Shown: positions 50,471 through 58,694 of the stretch, piece after piece
Layout: every line of letters begins with the position of its first letter
Numbering within the stretch: position 1 is the stretch's first letter
Origin: Blastococcus sp. DSM 46786
Lineage (GTDB): Bacteria; Actinomycetota; Actinomycetes; Mycobacteriales; Geodermatophilaceae
Assembly (NCBI RefSeq): GCF_900109665.1
Contig: NZ_FOAO01000008.1
Span: 62,001-126,000, forward strand
DNA length: 64,000 nt
Direction: 5' to 3'
The notes under the pieces: generated by a model
Database searches by the model: none
Told to the model about the DNA's origin: nothing
Seen by the model: the letters and a program-made list of their open reading frames with translations, nothing else
Program-made: the position numbers and the translations under genes

Positions 50471-52033
50471 ATGCGTCTGCACCGTGGCCTCCCGGCCGCC
50501 GCGTCCGGCCTGCTGCTGGCCCTGCCCCTCGTGCTCTCCGGCTGCACCTCCTTCGGCGAGACCACGGAGGAGCCCGCCGCCAGCACCAGCACGGCACCGG
50601 CCGAGCCCGAGGTCGCGCCGATCGAGTGGACCGACTGCGACGCCCAGATCCAGCCGCTCGTCGAGGGGCAGCCGGGCAGCGAGCGCGACATCGCCTTCGA
50701 GTGCGGCCGCACCGACGTGCCGATCAGCTACGACGAGCCCGGCGGCGCCACGCTGCCGCTCTTCCTCGTCCGCGCCTCGCTGGCCGGGCAGACCGAACCC
50801 CTCGGGTCGCTCATGGTCAACCCCGGCGGCCCGGGTGGCTCCGGCGCCGACGCCGCCATCGGGCTGGCGCTGACCCTGCCCGAGGACGTGCTGCGCCGCT
50901 TCGACGTCGTCGGCTTCGACCCGCGCGGCGTGGGCCTGTCCACGCCGGTCGAGTGCATCCCCAAGGAGCTGAAGGACCGCGCGATCGCCGCGGAGCCGCG
51001 CCCGACCACCGAGGAGCAGCTCGACGACGTCTTCGCGATCTCCAGCGAGATCGCCGAGGGCTGCGCCGAGGAGTACGGCGAGGCGCTGGGCACCTTCAAC
51101 ACCGTGGACACCGCCCGCGACATGGAGCAGCTGCGGCAGGCCCTCGGCGAGGAGCAGCTGACCTACCTCGGCTACTCCTACGGCACCACGCTGGGCTCGA
51201 CCTACGCCGAGCTCTACCCCGACCGCGTGCGCGCCATGGTGCTGGACGCCGCCGTCGACCCCGACGTCGACGCGGTCGCCGACGCCGAGGCCCGCGCCGC
51301 CGCGTTCGAGGCCGGCTTCGACGCCTTCGCGGAGAACTGCCGCGGCCTCATCGCCGGCTGCCCGCTGGGCGACGACCCCCGACGATTCCTCGAGGAGCTG
51401 CTGGCCCAGGCGCAGACCACGCCCGTCCCGAGCAGCGAGGAGGGCGAGACCCGGCAGGCCACGCCCGGCGTCATCCTCACCGCGGTGGCGGCCGCGCTGT
51501 ACGACACCGCCTCCTGGCCGCAGCTGGCGCAGGGCCTCGCCGCCGCGCGGAACGGCGACGCCCGGCTGCTGTTCTCGCTGGCCGACGACTACAGCGGCCG
51601 GCTCGAGGACGGCACCTACTCCAACCTCCTCGACGCCAACGTGGCGATCAACTGCGCCGACACCGAGGAGACCGTGCCCGAGGAGCGGGTGCGCGAGCTG
51701 GTCGGCGAGTGGAGCGCCCGGTACCCGCTGTTCGGGGCCGGGGCGGCGGCCGGGCTGTTCACCTGCTCGGTGTGGGACGCCGAGCGCACGCCGGTGCCGG
51801 AGCGCGACGCCGAGGGCAGCGCACCGATCCTGGTGATCGGCAACGCGGGCGACCCGGTGACCCCGCTGCCCGGCGCCGTCGACCTCGCCGAGGACCTGGA
51901 CAGCGGCGTCCTGCTGACCTGGCAGGGCCAGGGGCACACCGCCTACCCCAAGACCGAGTGCGTGACCGCCGCGGTCAACGCCTACCTCATCGATCTGGTG
52001 GCGCCGGTGGACGGGCTCACCTGCCCTGCGTGA
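50471..52033 (+). CDS. TAP-like alpha/beta-hydrolase lipoprotein
   Basis: The 520 residues resemble Streptomyces tripeptidyl aminopeptidases. A signal peptide ends in the lipobox LSGC, so it should be a surface lipoprotein. The oxyanion-hole region VNPGGPGGSG, FDPRGVGLST, the nucleophile elbow LGYSYGTTLG (Ser), the aspartate in GDPVTPLPGA and the histidine in GQGHTAYP make a full alpha/beta-hydrolase triad. A C-terminal TAP-like domain with paired cysteines follows. The likely role is release of short peptides outside the cell. It sits between ligC and the Prim-PolC gene, 35 bases before the latter. Confidence 0.88.
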   Translation: MRLHRGLPAAASGLLLALPLVLSGCTSFGETTEEPAASTSTAPAEPEVAPIEWTDCDAQIQPLVEGQPGSERDIAFECGRTDVPISYDEPGGATLPLFLVRASLAGQTEPLGSLMVNPGGPGGSGADAAIGLALTLPEDVLRRFDVVGFDPRGVGLSTPVECIPKELKDRAIAAEPRPTTEEQLDDVFAISSEIAEGCAEEYGEALGTFNTVDTARDMEQLRQALGEEQLTYLGYSYGTTLGSTYAELYPDRVRAMVLDAAVDPDVDAVADAEARAAAFEAGFDAFAENCRGLIAGCPLGDDPRRFLEELLAQAQTTPVPSSEEGETRQATPGVILTAVAAALYDTASWPQLAQGLAAARNGDARLLFSLADDYSGRLEDGTYSNLLDANVAINCADTEETVPEERVRELVGEWSARYPLFGAGAAAGLFTCSVWDAERTPVPERDAEGSAPILVIGNAGDPVTPLPGAVDLAEDLDSGVLLTWQGQGHTAYPKTECVTAAVNAYLIDLVAPVDGLTCPA

Positions 52034-52067
52034 GACTCGGCAGCCCACGGACGAGCGGAGCGGCGGA

Positions 52068-53138
52068 ATGGCGAGCAGCAGCAAGGACGCCGTCGTCCTG
52101 CAGGTCGACGGGCACGAGGTGCGGGTCTCCAGCCCGGAGAAGCCGTACTTCCCCGAGCGCGGGATCCGGAAGATCGACGTCGTGGAGTACTTCATCGCCG
52201 TGGGCGAGGGGATCCTCTCCGCGCTGAGGGACCGGCCGACGACGCTGGAGCGCTGGCCTGGCGGGGTGTTCGAGGGCGCCCGCATCTCCACGCGGGTGGA
52301 CAACAGCGGCGACGCGTTCTACCAGAAGCGGGTGCCGAAGAACGCCCCCGACTGGGTGCCGACGGCGCACATCACCTTCCCCAGCGGGCGGACGGCGGAT
52401 GAGATCGCGCCGGACTCGGTCGCCGTCGTCGCGTGGTGCGCGAACCTCGGCACGCTGACGTTCCACCCCTGGCCGGTGGGCAAGGAGGACGTCGAGTCCC
52501 CGAACCAGATCCGCATCGACCTCGACCCGCAGCCGGGCACCGACTTCTCCGACGCGGTGCGGGTCGCGCCGCACGTGCGTGAGCTGCTGCACGAGTTCGG
52601 CATGGAGGGGTGGCCGAAGACCTCCGGCGGGCGCGGGGTGCACGTCTACGTGCCGATCCTGCCGCGGTGGACCTTCACCGACGTGCGCCGGGCCGTCATC
52701 GCGTTCGGCCGCGAGCTGGAACGCCGGCTGCCCGACCAGGTGACGATGTCGTGGTGGAAGGAGGAGCGCGGCGAGAAGATCTTCATCGACTACAACCAGA
52801 TGGCCAGGGACCGCACCATCGCGTCGGCCTACTCCATCCGGCCCCGGCCGCACGCGCCCGTGTCGGCACCGGTCGACTGGGACGAGCTCCCCGACGTCCA
52901 GCCGACCGACTTCGACGTGCTGACCATGCCGGCCCGGTTCGCCGCCGTGGGTGACAAGCACGCCGGCCTCGCCGACCACGCGTTCCGCATCGAGCCGCTG
53001 CTGGAGCTGTTCGAGAAGCAGGAGACCGACGAGGGCCTGGGCGACCTGCCCTATCCCCCGGACTACCCGAAGATGCCGGGCGAGCCGATGCGGGTGCAGC
53101 CCAGCCGCGCCCGCAGACCTGCCGGCGCGGACGACTGA
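52068..53138 (+). CDS. Prim-PolC-like primase-polymerase (LigD polymerase-domain family)
   Basis: This 356-residue archaeo-eukaryotic primase superfamily protein matches stand-alone LigD polymerase domains, called Prim-PolC in mycobacteria. Catalytic Asp151 and Asp153 lie in IRIDLDPQPG. The nucleotide-binding SGGRGVHVYVPI and the third acidic residue in IFIDYNQMARDRTIASAYS are present. Mycobacterial Prim-PolC fills short gaps, also inserting ribonucleotides, in partnership with LigC. The nearby ligC (49313-50383) supports the same role. The ATG has CGGAG upstream. A Ku gene, needed for classical end joining, is not in the window. Confidence 0.93.
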   Translation: MASSSKDAVVLQVDGHEVRVSSPEKPYFPERGIRKIDVVEYFIAVGEGILSALRDRPTTLERWPGGVFEGARISTRVDNSGDAFYQKRVPKNAPDWVPTAHITFPSGRTADEIAPDSVAVVAWCANLGTLTFHPWPVGKEDVESPNQIRIDLDPQPGTDFSDAVRVAPHVRELLHEFGMEGWPKTSGGRGVHVYVPILPRWTFTDVRRAVIAFGRELERRLPDQVTMSWWKEERGEKIFIDYNQMARDRTIASAYSIRPRPHAPVSAPVDWDELPDVQPTDFDVLTMPARFAAVGDKHAGLADHAFRIEPLLELFEKQETDEGLGDLPYPPDYPKMPGEPMRVQPSRARRPAGADD

Positions 53139-53753
53139 TCGAGGCGGCGCCGGACTTCGCGCAGCGCTCATTCGCCCGCTGATCTGTCACCGTGGCGATC
53201 CGGCTCGAGGACCGCCTGGCTCCCTTCCGGCGGCGCTGCGGGCGGACCGCCGAGGCGGCCCGCCTGCAGCCGACAGGGTGCGGTGGGCGCCGAGGTAGGC
53301 GGGTCCAACGCGCGCTGCGAGGTCACCGGCACCGAGCGGCTCGCCAGCGGCGGTACGAGCCACCTGGCCGGCGAAGAACCCGCTTCGGCGACGTCCGCGT
53401 GGCCTCGGCGCCCCGCCGGCCGCGTACCGCAGAGGAACCCGCTACGGCGACGGCCAGGTGGTTTCGCGGGTCGGCCGCGTGGTGTCTCGACGGGGATCGC
53501 CTTCGGCTCAACCTCGGTCGTGGTCAGCGCCCGCCTCTGCGCCCCACCGTCTGCGCGCCGCCGTCTGCCTCATCGACGGCGGGCACTGCCTGCACCGCGA
53601 CGACCCTCCACCTGGCTCCAGCCCGTCACCGCCGTCACCGCCGGTGGGCATACCCACCGCGGTGATCTGGCTGGCCGTCGGCGCATCGCCGGTGGCGACG
53701 TCGCTCCTGCGGGCCTCGAGACTGCCTGCTCCTGCCAGGCTGGGTGGGTGCCC
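53139..53753. other. Gene-poor stretch, possible decayed coding DNA
   Basis: I see no supported gene in these 615 bases. Open frames exist on the plus strand but have Arg/Pro-rich translations typical of shadow frames and no family match. A GAACCCGCT-N-CGGCGACG direct repeat occurs near 53386 and 53437. The stretch begins the accessory region and may be eroded coding DNA. Confidence 0.5.
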
Positions 53754-54149
53754 ATGACCGTCAGAGAACAAGAGCTCAAGGCGCAGTACCGGCGCTACAA
53801 CGCGGTCTGCAACGCCCACCGCTTCGACGAGTTCGGGCAGTTCGTCGCCCAGGACGTTGAGGTCAACGGCCAGGTCCAGGGGTTTGACGCCTACGTGGCG
53901 GGCCTGGAGGCCGTCGTGCGGACGTTCCCGGACTACCGGTGGCACCTGGAGCATCTGTTCGTGCGCGACAACTGGGTGTCTGCGCACTTCACCGACACCG
54001 GCACCCACAAGAGCGAGTTCCTCGGGGTGCCAGCGACCGGCCGCCGCATCCGGACTCAAGAGTTCGCCGTCTACCGCTTCGAGGCGGATCGAATCGTGCA
54101 GGTATGGGTGACGGCCGACAACCTGCACCTGCTCGACCAGCTGCGGTGA
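53754..54149 (+). CDS. SnoaL-like domain protein
   Basis: This 131-residue protein has the NTF2-like fold of the SnoaL/ester cyclase family: a helical start (LKAQYRRYNAVCNAHRFDEFGQFVAQDVEVNG), then VVRTFPDYRWHLEHLFV and ATGRRIRTQEFAVYRFE. Such proteins include polyketide cyclases, but most single copies have no known substrate. The start may be ATG 53754 or the GTG two codons before it. Neither has a clear ribosome-binding site. It converges on the endonuclease/exonuclease/phosphatase gene. Confidence 0.75.
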   Translation: MTVREQELKAQYRRYNAVCNAHRFDEFGQFVAQDVEVNGQVQGFDAYVAGLEAVVRTFPDYRWHLEHLFVRDNWVSAHFTDTGTHKSEFLGVPATGRRIRTQEFAVYRFEADRIVQVWVTADNLHLLDQLR

Positions 54150-54231
54150 GGTCGCAGGACATGGCAGCCGAGCGCCGCGTGAACCCCCACGGCCGGGCAT
54201 GAGCACGGGGCCACCGGCGACGGGGTCCGCG

Positions 54232-55080
54232 TCAGCCGTGCAAGACGCCCCAGGACCCCGGCGCGTGATCGGGCAGCGCCAGGTCGGCGACGACGCCGAA
54301 GTGGTCGCTGGCCCACACCCCCTCCACGGGCCGGTCCAGAAGCCGGTCGCAGGCAGCCACCTGCAGGGTGGGGCCGTGGATTCCGCTGCGGACCAGGACG
54401 TAGTCGATGCGCCGGCTGACGGCGGTGGCCACCTCCCCGGCACGCACCAGCGGGTTCTCGGCGCTGAAGGTGAATCCGGGCTCGGTGGGTCGCACGCTCT
54501 CCCACGCGTCCTGGTAGCAGACGCTGATGCCCGCCAGAGACCGGCGCCCACGCCAGAACTGGACGCTCGCGGCATCCGGAGTGGCGTCGAAGTCGCCGAG
54601 AACGATCGCGTGCGCCCCGCTGTCGGCGTACTTCTCAAGCATCCGGGCAGCAGCCAGGGCCTGTTGCTCGCGCTCGTGCTCGTAGCCGAACTGCCAGCTC
54701 GGCTTGTGATGGGCGACCAGCGTGCGACCAACCGCCGTGTCGACCTCGACCAATAGCGTGGCGCACCAGGCGAAGTCTCGAGACCGCGGAGTGCAGCGCT
54801 GGTCGATTTCCTCGAGCACTCGGTGCGGCTGCCGGGTCGCCAGCACAGCGCCGACGCCGTCCTCGGAGGCCCGTGCGAAGCCGCGCACGTGCCAACCGGG
54901 ACCCAGCAGCTCCTCGACCACCTCCGATCGGCTGGCAATGGGCACTTCCTGCAACGCGACGACGTCCGCCTTCAGCTGCTGAAGCCTCTCGGCGAGCACG
55001 CTCCGGCGCCGCTGCCAACCCGGGTTCGCCGGCCCCAGCACGTTCATGGTGACGACGCGGATGCGCCCATGATCAACCAT
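54232..55080 (-). CDS. Endonuclease/exonuclease/phosphatase-family protein
   Basis: This 282-residue protein has the metal-dependent EEP fold. Visible motifs are VVTMNVLG at the start, ADVVALQEVP (metal-binding Glu), VAHHKPSW, VLGDFDATPD, RRIDYVLV and the terminal ASDHFGVVADL with the catalytic Asp-His pair. Members hydrolyse phosphodiester or phosphomonoester bonds in nucleic acids or lipids; the substrate is not predictable. There is no signal peptide, so it is probably cytoplasmic. ATG 55080 is chosen; the upstream sequence is weak in start signals. Confidence 0.8.
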   Translation of the reverse strand: MVDHGRIRVVTMNVLGPANPGWQRRRSVLAERLQQLKADVVALQEVPIASRSEVVEELLGPGWHVRGFARASEDGVGAVLATRQPHRVLEEIDQRCTPRSRDFAWCATLLVEVDTAVGRTLVAHHKPSWQFGYEHEREQQALAAARMLEKYADSGAHAIVLGDFDATPDAASVQFWRGRRSLAGISVCYQDAWESVRPTEPGFTFSAENPLVRAGEVATAVSRRIDYVLVRSGIHGPTLQVAACDRLLDRPVEGVWASDHFGVVADLALPDHAPGSWGVLHG

Positions 55081-55211
55081 GGCGGGCAGCCAACCGCGCG
55101 GGCTCCTTGTCCCGCAAGCCGAACCCTCAGCGGTCAGCGCGACAGCGAAGCGCTCGACCGCTCCTCGTCGAGCCGCGCGCCCGCCAGCCGCACGGGTGCG
55201 AGGCTGGGGAT

Positions 55212-55586
55212 GTGCATCGGTACCCGCAAGGCGAACTGGTCATGGTCTTGGACTGCGCCGACCTGGAGCGTGCCGCGGCCTTCTGGACGGCGGTCCTGGG
55301 ATATCGCTGCGAGGCGTACCGCGGCGGGCCGTACTTGGCCTTGGTGCCTCACGGCGGCCAGGGCATGGAGCTGCTGCTGCAGCGGACCGACGACCGCAAG
55401 GCCGGTAAGAACCGGGTGCACCTCGACCTGCGGACCGAGGACCTGGACGCCGAGGTCTCACGCGTGCAGGCGGTCGGCGGTGTGGTGCTGACGCCCGAGC
55501 CGGTCGTCGAGGGCGGGTGGCGGTGGCATGTCCTGGCGGACCCGGACGGCAACGAACTCTGCGTGCTGCAGCCACCCCAGGAGTGA
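55212..55586 (+). CDS. VOC/glyoxalase-fold protein
   Basis: This 124-residue vicinal-oxygen-chelate protein has the typical layout: MVLDCADLERAAAFWTAVLGY at the start, then LVPHGGQGMELLLQR, VHLDLRTEDLDAEVSRVQAVGG, and a closing LADPDGNELCVLQ. Members include glyoxalases, dioxygenases and antibiotic-binding proteins; no substrate is indicated. GTG 55212 is taken because GAGG lies 10-13 bases upstream and the N-terminus fits. ATG 55242 is an alternative. A broken sigma-factor gene begins about 14 bases after the stop. Confidence 0.78.
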   Translation: MHRYPQGELVMVLDCADLERAAAFWTAVLGYRCEAYRGGPYLALVPHGGQGMELLLQRTDDRKAGKNRVHLDLRTEDLDAEVSRVQAVGGVVLTPEPVVEGGWRWHVLADPDGNELCVLQPPQE

Positions 55587-55599
55587 CGTCCTGCTCCGG

Positions 55600-56336
55600 T
55601 AGCCGATCCTTCACCAGGAACGTGGCCTTGGAGCGGCTGCGCTCCACTCGGCCCCAGCGAGAGACCTACGTCGGGCCGTGGCTGCCCGAGCCGATCCTGA
55701 CCGGCGGCGACGCGGCGGACGCGGTCACCGACGCGGAGTCGGTGTCGATGGCGACGCTCGTGGTGATGGAGACGCTGAGCCCGCTCGAACGGGCGGTGTT
55801 CGTGCTGAAGGAGGTCTCCGCCTTCAGCCACGCCGGGATCGCCGAAACGGTGGACAGGTCAGAGGCCGCCGTCCGTCAGGCAGTCCACCGCGCCCGCGAG
55901 CACGTGCAGGGACGGCGGCCCCGATTCGCGGCAGACCGTGCGCGGCAGCGCCCAGGTCACCGATCGGTTCTTCGCTGCCGCGACGGGCGGTGACGTCAAC
56001 GCACTGACGGAGCTGCTGTCACCTGACGTCACGCTCTGGACGGACGGCGGCGGGAAGGTCCGCCAGGCCCTGCGCCCGGTCGTGGGCGCATCCCAGGTGG
56101 CGCGCTGGTTCGCCGGCGTCGGGAGCCGCGCCTACGAGGGCGTGGAGCCGGCGGAGATGAGCGCCGAGCTGGTGGAGATCAACGGTGGACCGGGCGTGGT
56201 CCTCAGCGGCGAGCCGGGTGATCTCCACCGTCACGTTCGACTTCCACGCCGATGGCCGCATCACCGCCATCCACAACGTGGCCAACCCGGACAAGCTGCG
56301 GGCGATCAGCGCCGGCCACACGTTCGCGCTGCCGTG
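55600..56336 (+). pseudogene. ECF41-type (SigJ-like) sigma factor, truncated and frameshifted
   Basis: Similarity to ECF41 sigma factors begins at ALERLRSTRPQRETYVGPWLPEP and runs through an intact sigma region 4 (METLSPLERAVFVLKEV, FSHAGIAETVDRSEAAVRQ, RAREHVQGRRPRF). Region 2, needed for core binding and -10 recognition, is absent. Near 55940-55950 the frame shifts by one base and continues as the SnoaL-like C-terminal domain (TDRFFAAATGGDVNALTELLSPDVTLWTDGGGKVR). Near 56211 it shifts again into STVTFDFHADGRITAIHNVANPDKL, ending at TGA 56334-56336. Truncation plus two frameshifts means no functional protein. Sequencing error could explain the shifts but not the missing region 2. Confidence 0.85.
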
Positions 56337-56344
56337 ACCGTTAC

Positions 56345-56386
56345 ACCGGAGATGCCCAGAACCGTGCGGTTCTGGGCATCTCCGGT
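56345..56386. terminator. Bidirectional terminator, perfect 20-base stem
   Basis: ACCGGAGATGCCCAGAACCG (56345-56364) and its exact complement (56367-56386) form a 20-base perfect inverted repeat. It lies between the sigma-factor remnant and the convergent DUF4287 gene. Confidence 0.8.
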
Positions 56387-56404
56387 TCAGCGCTTCCGGG
56401 ACCG

Positions 56405-56620
56405 TCAGTGCGTCCGGCCGTCCTCGAGCAGCGTGTGGCGCACGAGGGCGTTGGCGTGGCCGTGGCCCAGACCGTGCTCGTCCTTGAGCCAGGTGACCAG
56501 CTCCAGGTGCTTCCGGAGCGAACTGGAGCGGATCAGTCTTTTCCACTCCTCGATCGGCCGCCCGTACTTCTTCTCGATCGACGGGAAGTAGGACGCGGGA
56601 CCGTTCTCGGTGCCAGGCAT
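56405..56620 (-). CDS. DUF4287 domain protein
   Basis: This 71-residue protein is a complete short DUF4287 member: GPASYFPSIEKKYGRPIEEWKRLI, then KHLELVTWLKDEHGLGHGHANALVRHTL. The function of the family is unknown; it is common in actinobacteria next to regulators and VOC proteins. ATG 56620 has GGAGG about 6 bases upstream. It lies 23 bases after the DUF998 gene on the same strand, so they probably form an operon. A second, broken DUF4287 gene is at 58409. Confidence 0.82.
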   Translation of the reverse strand: MPGTENGPASYFPSIEKKYGRPIEEWKRLIRSSSLRKHLELVTWLKDEHGLGHGHANALVRHTLLEDGRTH

Positions 56621-56643
56621 GACTGCCTCCTTCGTTTCCGTGG

Positions 56644-57321
56644 TCAGTGGACGTGCTTGGCGAGGTGCGCGAGGACCGCGGACGTCCAGGACCAGCCGAG
56701 GACGGCGGCGACGTACTGGACCACCACGCCCACGTCGGTGCCCATCGCGGCCATCGGGACGAACAGCAGGACCCCGTTGGCCGCGGAGTAGAGCGCCCAT
56801 CCACGGCGGCCGAGCGCGGCGAACCGGCGGGCGAACACGAAGCACGCCGCGATCAGGGCGAGGGCGCCGACACCGAATGCGACGCCGTGCAACGCGCCGT
56901 GCCAGCTGATCACCGGCGGAGCCCCGGAGGGTGCGCCGGCCGGGAACCCGAACGACGGGTCGGCCACGAACACCCCGCCACCGAGCATGGCGATGCCGAA
57001 GAGCCCGAACAGGCGCGGTCCCCAGGTGGCACCGCGTTCGCCCCGCAGGGCGGTCCGCAGACCGGCTGCCGCGGCCAGGAACGCCAGGCCGGTGGCCACG
57101 AAGGTCGCGATCTGGATCCAGCCGAGGCCGCCCAGGCTCAGCATGCTGAAGGGATGCCGCTGGAGGTCGAAGCCGTCCCGGATCAGCGCCTGGGTGAACC
57201 CGACGAGGAGGAACAGCGGCCAGGCGAGGGCACCGAGGCACAGTAATCGGCGGACCCGCACAGGGTCCGGGGTGCCGGTCGTCGACGTTGCCGGCCGGGG
57301 AAGGGTGGGTGCGGTGGCCAT
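56644..57321 (-). CDS. DUF998 membrane protein
   Basis: This 225-residue protein has about six membrane segments and the DUF998 layout: LLCLGALAWPLFLLVGFTQALIRDGFDLQRHPFSMLSLG near the start, then GWIQIATFVATGLAFL. The function is unknown. ATG 57321 has GGGAG about 7 bases upstream. It is divergent from a LysR-type regulator across 117 bases that hold inverted repeats, the classic arrangement of a LysR target gene. The DUF4287 gene follows and is probably co-transcribed. Confidence 0.85.
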   Translation of the reverse strand: MATAPTLPRPATSTTGTPDPVRVRRLLCLGALAWPLFLLVGFTQALIRDGFDLQRHPFSMLSLGGLGWIQIATFVATGLAFLAAAAGLRTALRGERGATWGPRLFGLFGIAMLGGGVFVADPSFGFPAGAPSGAPPVISWHGALHGVAFGVGALALIAACFVFARRFAALGRRGWALYSAANGVLLFVPMAAMGTDVGVVVQYVAAVLGWSWTSAVLAHLAKHVH

Positions 57322-57378
57322 AGCGAGAACTCCCTAGTGAAGCGCTGGTTGACGGCGTTCACTCTTCGCGGGTGCACG

Positions 57379-57411
57379 ATCGCCATCAAGCGATGATCTC
57401 GCTACGATCGT
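57379..57411. promoter_or_regulatory. Candidate LysR binding region
   Basis: ATCGC-N6-GCGAT (57379-57394) is an inverted repeat of the ATC...GAT type seen in LysR boxes. A second GATC-N7-GATC pair follows (57394-57409). Both lie between the divergent LysR and DUF998 genes. Confidence 0.4.
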
Positions 57412-57438
57412 TGCCTCAAACGCAACGGTGGAGGCAGT

Positions 57439-58329
57439 GTGTGGGAGCGGCACGAGCTGGAGACGTTCCTGACGCTCGCGGACGAGCTGCACTTCGGCCG
57501 CACCGCTGAACGCTCAGGGGTGTCCACCGGCCAGGTCAGCAGGACCATCCAGCGGCTGGAACGCCGCGTCGGTGCGCCGCTGTTCGAGCGCACCAGCCGT
57601 CAGGTCCGGCTGACCTCCATCGGACGGCGACTGGCCGAAGAGCTGGCGCCCGTCATGGTCGACCTGGCTGCGGCGATCGGCACGGCCGTCGATGCGGGCC
57701 GTGGAGTATCCGGGATCCTGCGAGTGGGCTACATGACGGCTGGCGCGGAGAACTTGCTGCTCAGGGCCGTCGAACTCTTCGCCGGGCGGCATGGCGACTG
57801 CGACGTCCAGATGCTCGAAGCGCAGATCGACGACGCCGAACCACGGCTGCGCAACGCCAGCATCGACGTCCTGGTCGCCGCGTACCCGTTCCCGGGCATG
57901 ACCTGCGGACCGGTGTTGATGCGGGAGCCGCGGGTGCTCGCGGTGCCGGCGGGCCACGACCTGGCGCGCCGGGACTCCGTCTCCATCGAGATCCTCGCCG
58001 AGCACCCGGTGATCCAGCTGCCCTCGGAGATGGCCGAGGAGTTCCGCCAGGACCGCACTCCGAGCCACACCCCGGCAGGATTCCCGGTGCCGGAAGGTCC
58101 CGTCGGCACGACGTTCGCCGGCATCCTCAGCCTGGTGGCGATGGGGAAGGGCGTCTATCCGGTCGGCGCGCACACCGAGCGGTACTACCCGCGGTCAGGG
58201 GTGGCGTACGTGCCGATGCACGACGCGCCTCCGGTTCTGTGGGGGCCGGTGTGGCTCCCGACGAACGACACGGCCATGGTGCGCGCCTTCGTCCAGGCGG
58301 CCCGCGACGCCAATCCGCCGGAAGGATGA
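57439..58329 (+). CDS. LysR-family transcriptional regulator
   Basis: This 296-residue regulator has an N-terminal winged helix-turn-helix (LETFLTLADELHFGRTAERSGVSTGQVSRTIQRLERRVGAPLFERTSR) and a C-terminal periplasmic-binding-like effector domain starting near GILRVGYM. The ligand is unknown. It starts at GTG 57439 with GGAGG about 5 bases upstream. It is divergent from the DUF998-DUF4287 pair and probably controls it. The frameshifted DUF4287 gene lies 79 bases downstream. Confidence 0.93.
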   Translation: MWERHELETFLTLADELHFGRTAERSGVSTGQVSRTIQRLERRVGAPLFERTSRQVRLTSIGRRLAEELAPVMVDLAAAIGTAVDAGRGVSGILRVGYMTAGAENLLLRAVELFAGRHGDCDVQMLEAQIDDAEPRLRNASIDVLVAAYPFPGMTCGPVLMREPRVLAVPAGHDLARRDSVSIEILAEHPVIQLPSEMAEEFRQDRTPSHTPAGFPVPEGPVGTTFAGILSLVAMGKGVYPVGAHTERYYPRSGVAYVPMHDAPPVLWGPVWLPTNDTAMVRAFVQAARDANPPEG

Positions 58330-58408
58330 TCCACCAAGGTTGCGATGATCTTCGCCGCCGGCGGCGGTCAGATCATCGACCGGCAAACCTCGGGAAAGGG
58401 AAGCACCC

Positions 58409-58694
58409 ATGTCCTTCCAGGCCTACCTCGACAACATCGAGGAGAAGACGGGGCTGACGCCTCGCCAGTTCATCACACTCGCCCAGGAGCGCGGGTTCGA
58501 CGATTCCGCTACGAAGGCGGGCACCATCCTCACGTGGTTGGCCGACGACTTCGGGCTCGGCCGCGGGCACGCCATGGCTCTCGCCATGTGATCAAGAAGG
58601 GCGAGAAGATTGACGCCAAGCACGTCGGGTCGACCGGCGTGCACCGCGACGAGCCGACACGCTCTGGCTGGACGGCAAGGCCACCCGCCCGTGA
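58409..58694 (+). pseudogene. DUF4287 gene with two frameshifts
   Basis: The frame begins MSFQAYLDNIEEKTGLTPRQF and matches DUF4287 to GLGRGHAMAL, then hits TGA at 58589 after 60 codons. Adding one base near 58586 restores HVIKKGEKIDAKHVGSTGVHRDE. A second one-base change near 58653 restores LWLDGKATRP, ending at TGA 58692-58694. An intact relative would have about 95 residues. The ribosome-binding site GGGAAAGGGA is intact, so a 60-residue truncated protein could still be made. Recent inactivation or sequencing error could both explain this. Confidence 0.75.

Noticed and set aside
53139-53753. Several open frames of 60-157 codons in the gene-poor stretch
   Set aside because: Their translations are Arg/Pro/Ala-rich, overlap one another in different frames, and lack ribosome-binding sites and family motifs.
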